A DNA stretch of 24,361 nucleotides, from assembly GCA_050740975.1 (NCBI GenBank), contig JBOIEE010000189.1, positions 1-24,361 of the forward strand. Reading direction: 5' to 3'. The notes beneath the pieces are model-generated. The model made no database searches. It saw only the letters and a list, made by a program, of their open reading frames with translations, and was not told the DNA's origin. Both the position numbers and the translations under genes were made by a program. Source of the DNA: JBOHHR01 sp050740975. GTDB lineage: Bacteria; Pseudomonadota; Gammaproteobacteria; JBOHHR01. Shown one piece after another: positions 16,610-24,286 of this stretch (position 1 is the stretch's first letter; the number at the start of each line of letters is the position of its first letter).

Positions 16610-18502
16610 ATGTTGCAGCGCATCCGGGAAAAGTTTCAAAGCTGGGTGCTTGGCGTGTTTGTCGTTTTGATATGCGTTCCCTTCGCGCTCTGGGGGATCA
16701 ACAGCTACTTTGGTGGTTCAGGCGAGGTAGTGGTTGCTGAAGTCGATGGGGCTCCGATTGCTCGCAGCCAATTCCAGCGCGGATTCGAGCAATTTCGCAC
16801 CCAACGGCAAATGATTTTTGGGGCGAATTTCGAGTTCGACGAAGCCCGACTGAAACGCGCCGCTCTTGATCAGATGATCGAGAGTTTGTTGCTAGAAAGG
16901 ACCGGCCTGGGGGCGGGGATGCGGATAAGCGACGAGCAGGTTGCTGATGCCATCGGCGGCATGGACGCTTTCAAGAAAGACCGCATGTTTACGCAAGAAC
17001 TGTACGAGCAATTGTTGCGGGCAAGCGGTATGAACCCCGTGCAATTTGAGGAGCGGTTGCGCCAAGATCTGTTGAATGCCCAACTCCGCCAGGGCTTGGT
17101 GGACAGCGAGTTTCTCACCAAGAGCGAATTTGAATCGTCGGCTAAGCTGCGCGACCAAAAACGCCGCTTGGTTTACGCCACGCTTTCCGCGGAAAAATAC
17201 CGTCCAGCGATCAGCGTAAGCGATGAGAATGTGCAATCATTTTACGCGGAACACCGCAAGGATTTCGTGACTCCAGAACGGGTCAGAATCGCCTACCTGG
17301 AGCTATCCGTCGCTGAGTTGGCGAAACGGATAACCGTCGGCGAGGACACCCTGCGAGATTTTTACCATAACCACAAGGGCGATTACGCCAAGCCGGAGCA
17401 ACGTCGGATCCGATACGTATTGCTGAAGTTAGCGAAAGGCGCAGATCGAGACAGCATAACCGCGACGAAGGAAGAAGCGCAGAGAATCGCGTCTCTAGTC
17501 CGAGAAGGGAAAACTCTGCAACAAGCTTTCGATGCACAGCTCGGTAAACAAGAAGACGCACAGTTGGAATTCGGGGAAACCGACTTTTTTCAGAAAGGCG
17601 CAATGGATCTTGCGTTCGATGCAGCCGCATTTGGATTGCAAAAGGATGAGGTGAGCGACCCCATTCAGACCGAAGCAGGGGTTCAGGTCCTGCAGCTCAG
17701 CGAGATCAAACCGGGAACAGAAAAATCCTACGAGGAAGCGAAGAAAGAGGTAGAAAAGGCATACCGCAAAGAGCAGGCTGAGCGTCAGTTCTACGATGAC
17801 ATTGAACGCTTGGCCGATCTCAGCTTCGAGAATGCGGACACTTTAGAGCCTGCTGCCGAAGCCCTGGAGCTGGAAGTGCAGCACAGCGACTACTTTTCGC
17901 GCGACGGCGGGGATGGGATCGCAGCAGAACCCAAAGTGAAAGAGGCGGCATTTAGCCCCGCAGTTTTGGATCAGGGAGAAAACAGCGAAACCTTAGAACT
18001 TGATAACGATCGGGTGGTTGTCCTGCGGGTGGAGGAGCATAAGCCAGCAACGGAAAAGCCTGTGTCCGAGGTACGGGAGGAAATCATAAAAAAGATAGCC
18101 GACAAAACGGTGAGCGAAAAGACTAAAGAGGCTGGAGCGGCCCTATTAGGTCGGCTGCAGGGTGGGACATCGCGGGAGGATGTGGCGAAAGAAACCCAGA
18201 TCGAATGGAAAGAAACGGGGCCTGTGGGACGAGCCGATCCTAGCGTAAACCGTGCCGTCCTGCGAATTGCGTTCCGCTTGCCCTATCCCAAGGATGGAAA
18301 GCCAAGCTACGAAGGTGTCCAGTTAGGGAATACAGACTACGTGCTAGTCGGTGTATTGAGCGTAGAGGAAGCTAAGGACGAAAAGCCGCCGATGGACTCG
18401 CCCAGCGAATGGATCGCCCACCAAGGAAATAAAAGCTGGCGCGATTTTGTCACCGCCTTAAAGCGCAAATCAGACATCGCCGTCTATTTCGACCGGCTCT
18501 AG
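16610..18502 (+). CDS. ppiD: PpiD, membrane-anchored periplasmic folding chaperone (parvulin/SurA-like)
   Basis: PpiD is an inner-membrane protein that assists proteins leaving the Sec translocon. The 630-residue protein (E. coli 623) has a short cytoplasmic N terminus, one membrane anchor (about 12-32, WVLGVFVVLICVPFALWGI) and a SurA-like N-terminal chaperone region. The parvulin-type rotamase domain (about 265-367; RRIRYVLLKLA, DFFQKGAMDLAFDAA, VSDPIQTEAGVQVLQLSEI) is followed by a long C-terminal chaperone region. In E. coli the PpiD parvulin domain is reported to lack isomerase activity, so the same may hold here. No strong ribosome binding site is seen before the ATG. The stop codon is part of an inverted repeat. 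Confidence 0.93.
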   Translation: MLQRIREKFQSWVLGVFVVLICVPFALWGINSYFGGSGEVVVAEVDGAPIARSQFQRGFEQFRTQRQMIFGANFEFDEARLKRAALDQMIESLLLERTGLGAGMRISDEQVADAIGGMDAFKKDRMFTQELYEQLLRASGMNPVQFEERLRQDLLNAQLRQGLVDSEFLTKSEFESSAKLRDQKRRLVYATLSAEKYRPAISVSDENVQSFYAEHRKDFVTPERVRIAYLELSVAELAKRITVGEDTLRDFYHNHKGDYAKPEQRRIRYVLLKLAKGADRDSITATKEEAQRIASLVREGKTLQQAFDAQLGKQEDAQLEFGETDFFQKGAMDLAFDAAAFGLQKDEVSDPIQTEAGVQVLQLSEIKPGTEKSYEEAKKEVEKAYRKEQAERQFYDDIERLADLSFENADTLEPAAEALELEVQHSDYFSRDGGDGIAAEPKVKEAAFSPAVLDQGENSETLELDNDRVVVLRVEEHKPATEKPVSEVREEIIKKIADKTVSEKTKEAGAALLGRLQGGTSREDVAKETQIEWKETGPVGRADPSVNRAVLRIAFRLPYPKDGKPSYEGVQLGNTDYVLVGVLSVEEAKDEKPPMDSPSEWIAHQGNKSWRDFVTALKRKSDIAVYFDRL

Positions 18503-18533
18503 GAGCCGGTCGGACTTAGGGGTCCGACCGGCT
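18491..18533 (+). terminator. Overlapping alternative hairpins at the ppiD stop codon
   Basis: Two mutually exclusive stems share one strand. In the first, GACCGGCTC (18491-18499) pairs with GAGCCGGTC (18503-18511), leaving only the TAG stop codon as a 3-base loop. In the second, the 12 bases 18504-18515 pair perfectly with 18522-18533 around loop TTAGGG. The T-run after the second stem is poor (TTCTAG). The position between convergent ppiD and the phosphonopyruvate decarboxylase gene fits a terminator that may serve both strands. Confidence 0.6.
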
Positions 18534-18572
18534 TCTAGGCACTTCGAAAATCCCCTTTCTCTAACCTTATCG

Positions 18573-19715
18573 TCAGGTTCCGATGTGCTTCATCAGGCGG
18601 CGCAGCCCCGCATGAGGCGCTGTGTTTGGTCGGGGAAGATCCTTAGGTGTTCCCCGTTTGATCTTAAGGTGCAGGAACCTGGGACCTGATAATGCACTGC
18701 TACCTAACACGGAGTCCAAAAGCAACAGATCGTCTCCTTCGGCGACCACCGAGTAACCGCATGCCTCGGCCACGCGGGCGAAGAATACGCCGGGGGAGAC
18801 CGTCTCCTGTCCACCGGTGGATTCGTGGACCTCGTTATCCAGCAAAATATGGGTGAAGTTCTTGCCACCGTATGCACCCACCGTGGCGATGTTGCCCATG
18901 CGCATTAACGCCGCCCCATCTCCGTCGATCACCACTACCCTGAGATCTGGGCGGACAAGGGAAAGGCCCAACCCCAGTGAGGAAGCGCAACCCATGGACC
19001 CGACCATGTACAGGTGGTTAGGCCGATCGGCAATCGCAAAAAGCTCACGTCCCGTATACCCGGTAGTGGCGATCACTACGGTCCCTTTCTCGGAGGTGAG
19101 CTCCACAATCCGTCGCAAAGCTTGATTACGACTGGGGCGATTATCCTGCCAAGAAAAACTGCGCCGGGTTGCGCCCGTGTTGTTTTTCTTTTCCGGTTTG
19201 CTCGCCAGCAGATGAGGCGATATGGCTCTCTGGCCCATCACCAAGGCGTAAGGCATGTGCCTCGCGCGCATGGATCCCAGTACCCGCTCAAGGAGCTTTG
19301 GGATCTCTGCAGCCTCCATCGGAAATGGTTCCCAAGGGACCTCCATCAAATCGAAAAGCTGGCCAGTGATCCGCCCGATGAGCTCGTGTTGAGGCTCATC
19401 TTTAATACCCGGCGCGCCGCGCTGGGTGCAGATCAGCAAAACCGGGATCTTAAATGTGTACGTCAACGACGTCAGTGGGCTCACAGCATTACCCAGACCG
19501 GAATTTTGCATCATGACCACCGCGCGCTTGCCCCCAGTGGTTATGCCGACAGCGGTTGCGAGCGCATCACCCTCGTTTGCAGACGAAATATACGTAAGCG
19601 ACGGATCCCCAATAACATAGTTTATAAACGGCGTGAGAAATGAACACGGAACACCCGTGTACCATTCAAAGCCGAGTCTTCTCGCTGGTTCTAAAAACTC
19701 CGGTGCTTCGATCAT
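18573..19715 (-). CDS. aepY: Phosphonopyruvate decarboxylase
   Basis: This thiamine-diphosphate enzyme converts phosphonopyruvate to phosphonoacetaldehyde and CO2, the irreversible step that pulls the unfavourable PEP mutase reaction forward. In the 380-residue protein E48 in SSANEGDALATAVG matches the cofactor-activating glutamate. The ThDP/Mg motif is GDGAALMRMGN (GDG at 265-267) running to HILLDNEVHESTGGQ, which is characteristic of the phosphonopyruvate and sulfopyruvate decarboxylase group. Sulfopyruvate decarboxylase is the main alternative, but the PEP mutase next door decides for phosphonate. No ribosome binding site is obvious before the ATG. It is cut off from the upstream mutase gene by the 168-bp inverted-repeat element. 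Confidence 0.92.
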   Translation of the reverse strand: MIEAPEFLEPARRLGFEWYTGVPCSFLTPFINYVIGDPSLTYISSANEGDALATAVGITTGGKRAVVMMQNSGLGNAVSPLTSLTYTFKIPVLLICTQRGAPGIKDEPQHELIGRITGQLFDLMEVPWEPFPMEAAEIPKLLERVLGSMRARHMPYALVMGQRAISPHLLASKPEKKNNTGATRRSFSWQDNRPSRNQALRRIVELTSEKGTVVIATTGYTGRELFAIADRPNHLYMVGSMGCASSLGLGLSLVRPDLRVVVIDGDGAALMRMGNIATVGAYGGKNFTHILLDNEVHESTGGQETVSPGVFFARVAEACGYSVVAEGDDLLLLDSVLGSSALSGPRFLHLKIKRGTPKDLPRPNTAPHAGLRRLMKHIGT

Positions 19716-19727
19716 GGGTGTATTTTC

Positions 19728-19755
19728 GTTATCGACGCTTGATTACGGCTTCCAA
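19728..19755 (-). promoter_or_regulatory. Weak candidate promoter for the decarboxylase gene
   Basis: Read on the minus strand, TTGGAA (19755-19750) and GATAAC (19733-19728) are 16 bases apart, each with four of six consensus matches. It lies just outside the inverted-repeat element and 12 bases before the ATG, which is very short for a leader. Support is weak. Confidence 0.2.
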
Positions 19756-19757
19756 AA

Positions 19758-19925
19758 GCTAGCAACTTGTCGGACTTAGGAAACCTAGCGAGGCGAGCGG
19801 GAAATCGCGGACAGATTTTCGATCATTTGAGGCGAATAGTGGTAACTATTTAACGAAAATGATCGAAACTATGAACCGATTTCCCACCGCCGCAGTAGGT
19901 TTCCTAAGTCCGACAAGCTGCTAGC
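19758..19925. repeat. 168-bp near-palindromic inverted-repeat element (MITE-like)
   Basis: The 30-base left end (19758-19787) is the reverse complement of the right end (19896-19925) with a single mismatch. The symmetry continues inward in imperfect blocks: GGGAAATCG against CGATTTCCC, TTTCGATCAT against ATGATCGAAA, and AATAGT against ACTATT around the centre at about 19842. It encodes nothing. The outermost GCTAGC occurs as a direct copy at both ends (19758-19763, 19920-19925) and may be a target duplication around 24-base terminal repeats, though its own palindromy leaves that ambiguous. The right end contains the TAG stop of the PEP mutase gene. Confidence 0.8.
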
Positions 19926-21576
19926 TCCCGCCATGGGTGAAATCGTCCGCTCGTTCCAAATCCTCCAGCGAGTTTAGGTCAAGCCAGTGGCCATGGATAT
20001 AAAGCACTTTTATCCGTTTGCCCTGCGCGACAAGGTAATTCAGCAAGTCGGGGACGCCCAGCTGATCAAAATCTTCCCGCTTGATCAATTCATTCAGCGC
20101 TTCGTGCAACCACCGACTCCCCTGTGCATCGGCCTTGATCATGCCGATCCAACGCCCCACGGGCTTTCCCAATTCGCATTCGCGTAGGTTTGAGACCGAC
20201 AGCAGATCCACGTCCTGGTCCAAATACGAACGGTCATCTATGGCGCTAGAGTAAGCATAGTCCGGCGTTCCGCTGATGGGTGCCGCCGTGATCGCAGAGT
20301 CGACGACGGCGACTAAGGGATCGCGCCGCTCTAACAGATCACGCAGAATATACCCCCGGAAAAGTAGATCCCCATAAAGAATCACCACGTCGCCCTCAAG
20401 TTCCTGGCGCGCGCAGGCAAGTGAGGCAAGCTCTCCTGTTTCTTCGTGACGCGGGTTTAGGGCAACTCTGACTCCAGGAACGTCGATGGCATCGGCCCGG
20501 TAACCGGCAACCACGGCGAGATCGTTGATCCCCTGGCGCTTGAATTCGTCAACCAGGTGCGCAAGTAAGGGCTTGCCCGCGATAGGCACCATAACCTTGG
20601 GTTTATGAGCGGTGAGGCCCTTCAAGGCATGTCCTCGTGTGGCCGCCAGGATCACCGCCCGGGTGGCTGGTCTGGCAGCGGTGCAATAACGCCGTTCCGC
20701 CGCCAACAACTCATCCGCCCCTTGCAAACGGAAGATCTCCTCCACGGTTGCAATACGGTCCTCGGCGCTTATGGTCGATCGGCTGCGAGCGATCATGCTT
20801 GCCACCTCTTGCATATTGGCCACGGCGGCCCGCAACATGTGGTTGGCCCAAATGACGAGGCTGACACCGGCCCGCCGAAACGCCTCCATAGGTGTGCTGT
20901 AATACTTTGTCGGCACGATAACTAAGGGCACGCGCTGGTCCCAACGCTTAGCAAATTCCAACACTTCGCGCGGCGTCGACAGTTTGCTGTGGATAAGGAT
21001 CGCATCGGCACCGGCCTCGGCATAGGCTTCGGCGCGGCGCAAGGCTTCCGCTACGCCCCATCCCGAAATCAAAGCTTCCACCCGTGCCACGATGCGGAAG
21101 TCTTGGTCCAACTGACTGTCCTTGCCCGCCTTGATCTTGCCACAGAATTCACCAACATCCGCCAACGCTTGGCGCTCACCCTGGATAAAACTGTTGGTTT
21201 TGGGAAAAAGCTTGTCTTCGACACACACGCCAGCGATCCCGCGTTGCTCCAGCTTTTTGACCAGACGGCGCATGTTATTGAAGTTCCCATATCCGGTATC
21301 CCCGTCCAGCAAAATGGGGATACGGGTAGCATCGGCCATGAACTCCAGCATTTCCACCACCTGGGTCCAGCTCGCCTCGTTATTATCGCGTACCCCGTAC
21401 TGTGCGGAGAGCGCGAGTCCACTGGCCCAGATCCCCTTAAAACCCGCTTCTTCGACGATACGGGCGCTCACGCCGTTGTGCGCTTCGAGGATGAACTCGA
21501 GGTCCGGCGATCCCAGTAAGGCCCGCAACTGCTGGGTTTTCGTGAGGAGAAACGGATGAGTTTGGGGCGCGCTCAT
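19921..21576 (-). CDS. aepX: PEP phosphomutase fused to a nucleotidyltransferase domain
   Basis: The N-terminal part (about 1-295) rearranges phosphoenolpyruvate to phosphonopyruvate, creating the C-P bond. It shows the isocitrate-lyase-superfamily motif DGDTGYGN (91-98) and EDKLFPKTNS (120-129), the EDKxxxxxNS signature that marks true PEP mutases. The C-terminal part (about 305-545) is a nucleotidyltransferase fold: RAVILAATRGHALKGLTAHKPK, YGDLLF (D403) and WLDLNSLEDLERA. Its nucleotide loop departs from the usual LAAGxGxRL, with Thr for the first Gly and Ala for Arg, so activity is uncertain. The start ATG overlaps the stop of the upstream nucleotidyltransferase gene as ATGA. The stop codon lies inside the inverted-repeat element, so the C terminus may have been altered slightly by its insertion. 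Confidence 0.93.
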   Translation of the reverse strand: MSAPQTHPFLLTKTQQLRALLGSPDLEFILEAHNGVSARIVEEAGFKGIWASGLALSAQYGVRDNNEASWTQVVEMLEFMADATRIPILLDGDTGYGNFNNMRRLVKKLEQRGIAGVCVEDKLFPKTNSFIQGERQALADVGEFCGKIKAGKDSQLDQDFRIVARVEALISGWGVAEALRRAEAYAEAGADAILIHSKLSTPREVLEFAKRWDQRVPLVIVPTKYYSTPMEAFRRAGVSLVIWANHMLRAAVANMQEVASMIARSRSTISAEDRIATVEEIFRLQGADELLAAERRYCTAARPATRAVILAATRGHALKGLTAHKPKVMVPIAGKPLLAHLVDEFKRQGINDLAVVAGYRADAIDVPGVRVALNPRHEETGELASLACARQELEGDVVILYGDLLFRGYILRDLLERRDPLVAVVDSAITAAPISGTPDYAYSSAIDDRSYLDQDVDLLSVSNLRECELGKPVGRWIGMIKADAQGSRWLHEALNELIKREDFDQLGVPDLLNYLVAQGKRIKVLYIHGHWLDLNSLEDLERADDFTHGGS

Positions 21577-22316
21577 TCGGCCGACAAGCGGTTTATTATT
21601 TCCTTCGCGCGGTCGATGTCTTCGCGGAAATCAATCTCTATCCAAGGCAATCCGGAAATGTCCTCGTAACCAAACTGAGCGGGATCGGCGAGCAACAAAT
21701 CGCGGATCGCTTCTTCGTAATGGGCGTCGTGCTCCCCCGCATCGAAGTAACACACACTCCGTTCGGCCAGGCGCGCCGCTATCGGCCCGCTGAAGCGAAA
21801 AAAGCCCACCGACTCGCCGATGAAATCATACCCCAAGTCGCCCGCTAGTTGCTTCCGGAACTCAACGAGCCGGCCGCCGCGCACGCAGAGTTTCATCGGT
21901 TCCTCCCCCGGTTCGAAATGGCGATCGAGCAAAAACACGTTTTGGTGCGGCGAATCGATCAGACGCTCCAGCATACGCCGATCGTACAGCACATCGGCAT
22001 CCATTAGCAGGAGCGGATCGCACCTGGCTAACTCTCGTCGCAAAGCCCACAAGGTGACGATGCTTCCCCGTTCAAAGTATGGATTATAGACGGTACGCAC
22101 CCGATCTTCTGCGTTAGCGTCCTTCAAAGCTTGGTGGATCTGTTGTGCCTGGTAGCCGATACCGATGACGATTTCTTCCGTACCGATTTCGGTTAAGAGC
22201 CGAACATGGCGCTCTAACAAGGAACGGCCGTTAAACGCAAGCAAGCATTTCGGCGTTCCAGCGAAATCTCCCCCCAGCCGGCGGCCGACACCTGCGGCGA
22301 GAATAACGGCTTTCAT
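21573..22316 (-). CDS. Nucleotidyltransferase, LicC/phosphonate-cytidylyltransferase-like
   Basis: The 247-residue protein has an intact NTP-transferase fold: MKAVILAAGVGRRLGG (nucleotide loop), PK at 22-23, the metal-binding MDADVLYD (DAD at 106-108) and a terminal IEIDFREDIDRAKEI that supplies the second metal ligand. The overall form resembles phosphocholine or phosphonate cytidylyltransferases (LicC, PntC). The setting suggests activation of 2-aminoethylphosphonate or a related phosphonate as a CMP derivative; a sugar-phosphate substrate is possible. The evidence for substrate is context only. GGAGGG lies 6 bases before the ATG. It starts 18 bp after mnmA and its stop overlaps the mutase start. 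Confidence 0.85.
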   Translation of the reverse strand: MKAVILAAGVGRRLGGDFAGTPKCLLAFNGRSLLERHVRLLTEIGTEEIVIGIGYQAQQIHQALKDANAEDRVRTVYNPYFERGSIVTLWALRRELARCDPLLLMDADVLYDRRMLERLIDSPHQNVFLLDRHFEPGEEPMKLCVRGGRLVEFRKQLAGDLGYDFIGESVGFFRFSGPIAARLAERSVCYFDAGEHDAHYEEAIRDLLLADPAQFGYEDISGLPWIEIDFREDIDRAKEIINRLSAE

Positions 22317-22334
22317 CGCGGGCCCTCCAGCTGC

Positions 22335-23450
22335 TCAGCCAGTCTTCTCGATTACCCCGCCGCCAAGACAAATCTCACCCTGATAAAAAACCACCGATTG
22401 TCCGGGGGTCACCGCCCGTTGCGGTGCATCGAAACGCACAGACAAGCTATGGCACTCTAGCCTGATTAGGGCGCAGGACTGATCGGCTTGTCGGTACCGG
22501 GTTTTAGCGAAGCAGCGATAAGGGATCGGAGGCGCTTCACCACTGACCCAGCTCAACGCTTTGGCCACCAATGTATGGGTAAACAGCATGGGATGATCGT
22601 GACCCTGAGCCACGGTCAGGATGTTTTTTTCCAGGTCTTTAGCGATAACATACCAGGGGCTTTCTCCGGCTTCTCGCACGCCGCCAACGCCTAAGCCCTT
22701 GCGTTGCCCGAGGGTATAAAAAATCACCCCATCGTGTTCCCCAATCACCTTTCCATCGGGGGTCTGGATCTCGCCCCTTTTTATCGGGAGGTAACGCGTG
22801 AGGAATTCTTTAAACGGACGCTCACCGATGAAGCAGATCCCGGTGCTATCTTTCTTATCGTGGGTTATAAAGCCCGCCGCGGCGGCCAGTCGACGCACGC
22901 GCTGCTTACTCAAGCCGCCCACCGGAAACACCACCCGCGCCAGTTGCCGTTGTCCCAGGGTATACAGAAAATAGCTCTGATCTTTAGCGCTGTCTAAACC
23001 CTTTAATAATTGATAAGCGCCATCGTGCGTTCGGACGCGCGCGTAATGGCCGGTGGCGACAAAATCCGCGCCCTGGTCTAAGACCCGGTTTAAGAATGCC
23101 TTAAACTTGATCTCGCGGTTGCAGAGGATGTCTGGATTGGGTGTCCGTCCGGCACGAAGCGCCGCTAAAAACGGTTTAAAAACCTCGTTCCAATAGGCTT
23201 GGGAGAGGTTTACCGTGTGCAGCGGGATGCCTAGCTTTTGGCATACGGCGTGTGCGTCCAGGGTGTCTTTCGCGGCGGCGCAGCAAGCTTTTCCATCGGC
23301 TTCCTCCCAATTCTGCATGAAAACCCCTTCCACTTGGTAGCCTTGTCGCCACAGCAGCAGGGCCGAAACGGAAGAATCAACCCCGCCGGAGAGGCCAACG
23401 ATTGCTTTTTCAACGGGGAGTGAATGGCGTGCTGGTTTCACCCAAGACAC
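22335..23450 (-). CDS. mnmA: MnmA, tRNA-specific 2-thiouridylase
   Basis: MnmA inserts sulfur at C2 of the wobble uridine U34 in tRNA for Lys, Glu and Gln, using persulfide relayed by IscS/Tus proteins or their analogues. The 371-residue protein (E. coli 368) has the ATP pyrophosphatase loop LSGGVDSS (20-27), the region TPNPDILCNREIKFK with C110, and DSTGICFIGER with C206; these two cysteines are the catalytic pair. The start is probably the GTG at 23450, since no in-frame ATG precedes the conserved core. It appears to be the first gene of the phosphonate transcription unit, with the next gene 18 bp away. That pairing looks positional, not functional. Confidence 0.96.
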   Translation of the reverse strand: MSWVKPARHSLPVEKAIVGLSGGVDSSVSALLLWRQGYQVEGVFMQNWEEADGKACCAAAKDTLDAHAVCQKLGIPLHTVNLSQAYWNEVFKPFLAALRAGRTPNPDILCNREIKFKAFLNRVLDQGADFVATGHYARVRTHDGAYQLLKGLDSAKDQSYFLYTLGQRQLARVVFPVGGLSKQRVRRLAAAAGFITHDKKDSTGICFIGERPFKEFLTRYLPIKRGEIQTPDGKVIGEHDGVIFYTLGQRKGLGVGGVREAGESPWYVIAKDLEKNILTVAQGHDHPMLFTHTLVAKALSWVSGEAPPIPYRCFAKTRYRQADQSCALIRLECHSLSVRFDAPQRAVTPGQSVVFYQGEICLGGGVIEKTG

Positions 23451-23660
23451 CCCGGCCCATTAACGCTAAGATCTTTGATAAGCGCCACCCGCGCTGAGGA
23501 GGTAATGGACAAGCTGCGCACGTTCCGGATCAGGTTCAAGTCTATGAGGTCCCTAACGGTTATCGAGTATGATACCCTCTCTTGTGGAACGGAGCGATAA
23601 GGTGACGACGCATTCGCCAGCCATGGTTGTAACCCGCGAGGTAACTCTCGCTTTATACCT
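23451..23660. other. Intergenic segment upstream of mnmA with no supported gene
   Basis: No convincing gene is seen. A 32-codon reading frame starts at the ATG at 23504 on the plus strand, but its GGAGG is only 2 bases from the ATG. On the minus strand an open stretch without a start codon (about 23450-23575) reads ITVRDLIDLNLIRNVR, faintly like the N terminus of PucR-type regulators, but it is too short to call. The mnmA promoter should lie here; I could not locate a good one. Confidence 0.3.
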
Positions 23661-24091
23661 GTTTATCCTTTAGATCTTGCTCTCCGGGCATTGGGATCCC
23701 TGGTTGGCACCCTAACCGTCCTGCTGATCGCGCTTTCCGGTTTCCTCAACCGGCGTCCTGACTTTTCGGTTTCAGCTTGGGATCGGTCACTGGGCCGGCC
23801 TGGTGCATCTGTTCAACCACGCGTTGATAAAAGCAACGCTGTTCCTGGCGCTGGGCTACGTCGCCTTGCGTACCGGCTCGGTGATGATAGGGGACATGGA
23901 CGGGCTGGCGTGGCGCATGCCGCTCACCATGGCGGCCTTTGTGGTTTCCGCTCTAAGTTGGGTTGGATCCCGCTCACTGCCGGCTTTATCAGCAAGTGGT
24001 ACTTAGTTGCTGCGGCCTTAGAGCGGGATCGGTGGCTGGCGTTTTGTTGAGTTCATTGTTGGCAGTGGTTTACCTGTGGCGGGTCATTGAA
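23661..24091 (+). pseudogene. Decayed Mrp/Nuo-type antiporter subunit gene fragment (MrpD-like)
   Basis: The segment carries recognisable pieces of a proton-pumping antiporter membrane subunit, spread over three reading frames. One frame gives a hydrophobic stretch ALGSLVGTLTVLLIALSG (about 23685-23745). A second gives WAGLVHLFNHALIKATLFLA through MAAFVVSALSWVG, containing the conserved HALIKATLFL helix. The first frame resumes with IPLTAGFISKWYLVAAALER, and the third gives LLSSLLAVVYLWRVIE (24044-24091). At least two frameshifts and a probable internal deletion separate them. MrpD/MnhD fits best; NuoM or NuoN relatives are possible. The 3' side ends abruptly at the insertion-sequence remnant. 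The gene cannot be functional. Confidence 0.8.
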
Positions 24092-24286
24092 GGCGCGGTG
24101 CACATCGGCAATCGTCTTCACCTGCATGGTCGCGAACACTTCAATGAGTCCCTGCGCCAGCCGATAGGGCGTGATCTCCCGTACTCGAAAGCAAAACCCT
24201 ACCGTCTTGCCCAAGCCATTCAACACCTGCCGGAAAAAGCTCCGTTTGAACTGACGTGCCACTGTGCTAAGGTGCTTGCGCTCCAT
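24053..24286 (-). pseudogene. Truncated transposase N terminus (IS4-family-like)
   Basis: An ATG at 24286 with a good AGGAGG ribosome binding site 6 bases upstream opens a 77-codon frame. Residues 1-67 (MERKHLSTVARQFKRSFF, LGKTVGFCFRVREITPYRLA, TIADVHRAFN) resemble the N-terminal domain of IS4-type DDE transposases. The last ten residues are read from the antiporter pseudogene on the opposite strand, so the transposase is cut at about residue 67 and lacks the whole DDE catalytic domain. The family assignment is from remembered consensus and is moderate. Confidence 0.6.

Noticed and set aside
23520..23560. Minus-strand stretch GAACCTGATCCGG resembling the 3' half of a TPP riboswitch
   Set aside because: The 13 bases match the THI-box consensus, but no CTGAGA element precedes it, the GCGTAGGGA part and stem pairing are missing, and the downstream gene is mnmA, not a thiamine gene.
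23450..23575. Minus-strand ITVRDLIDLNLIRNVR resembling the start of PucR-type regulators
   Set aside because: The resemblance covers about 15 residues, there is no start codon or remaining domain, and it could be chance.
23504..23599. Short plus-strand frame MDKLRTFRIR... of 32 codons
   Set aside because: The GGAGG sequence is only 2 bases from the ATG, there is no recognisable domain and the surrounding DNA is decayed.
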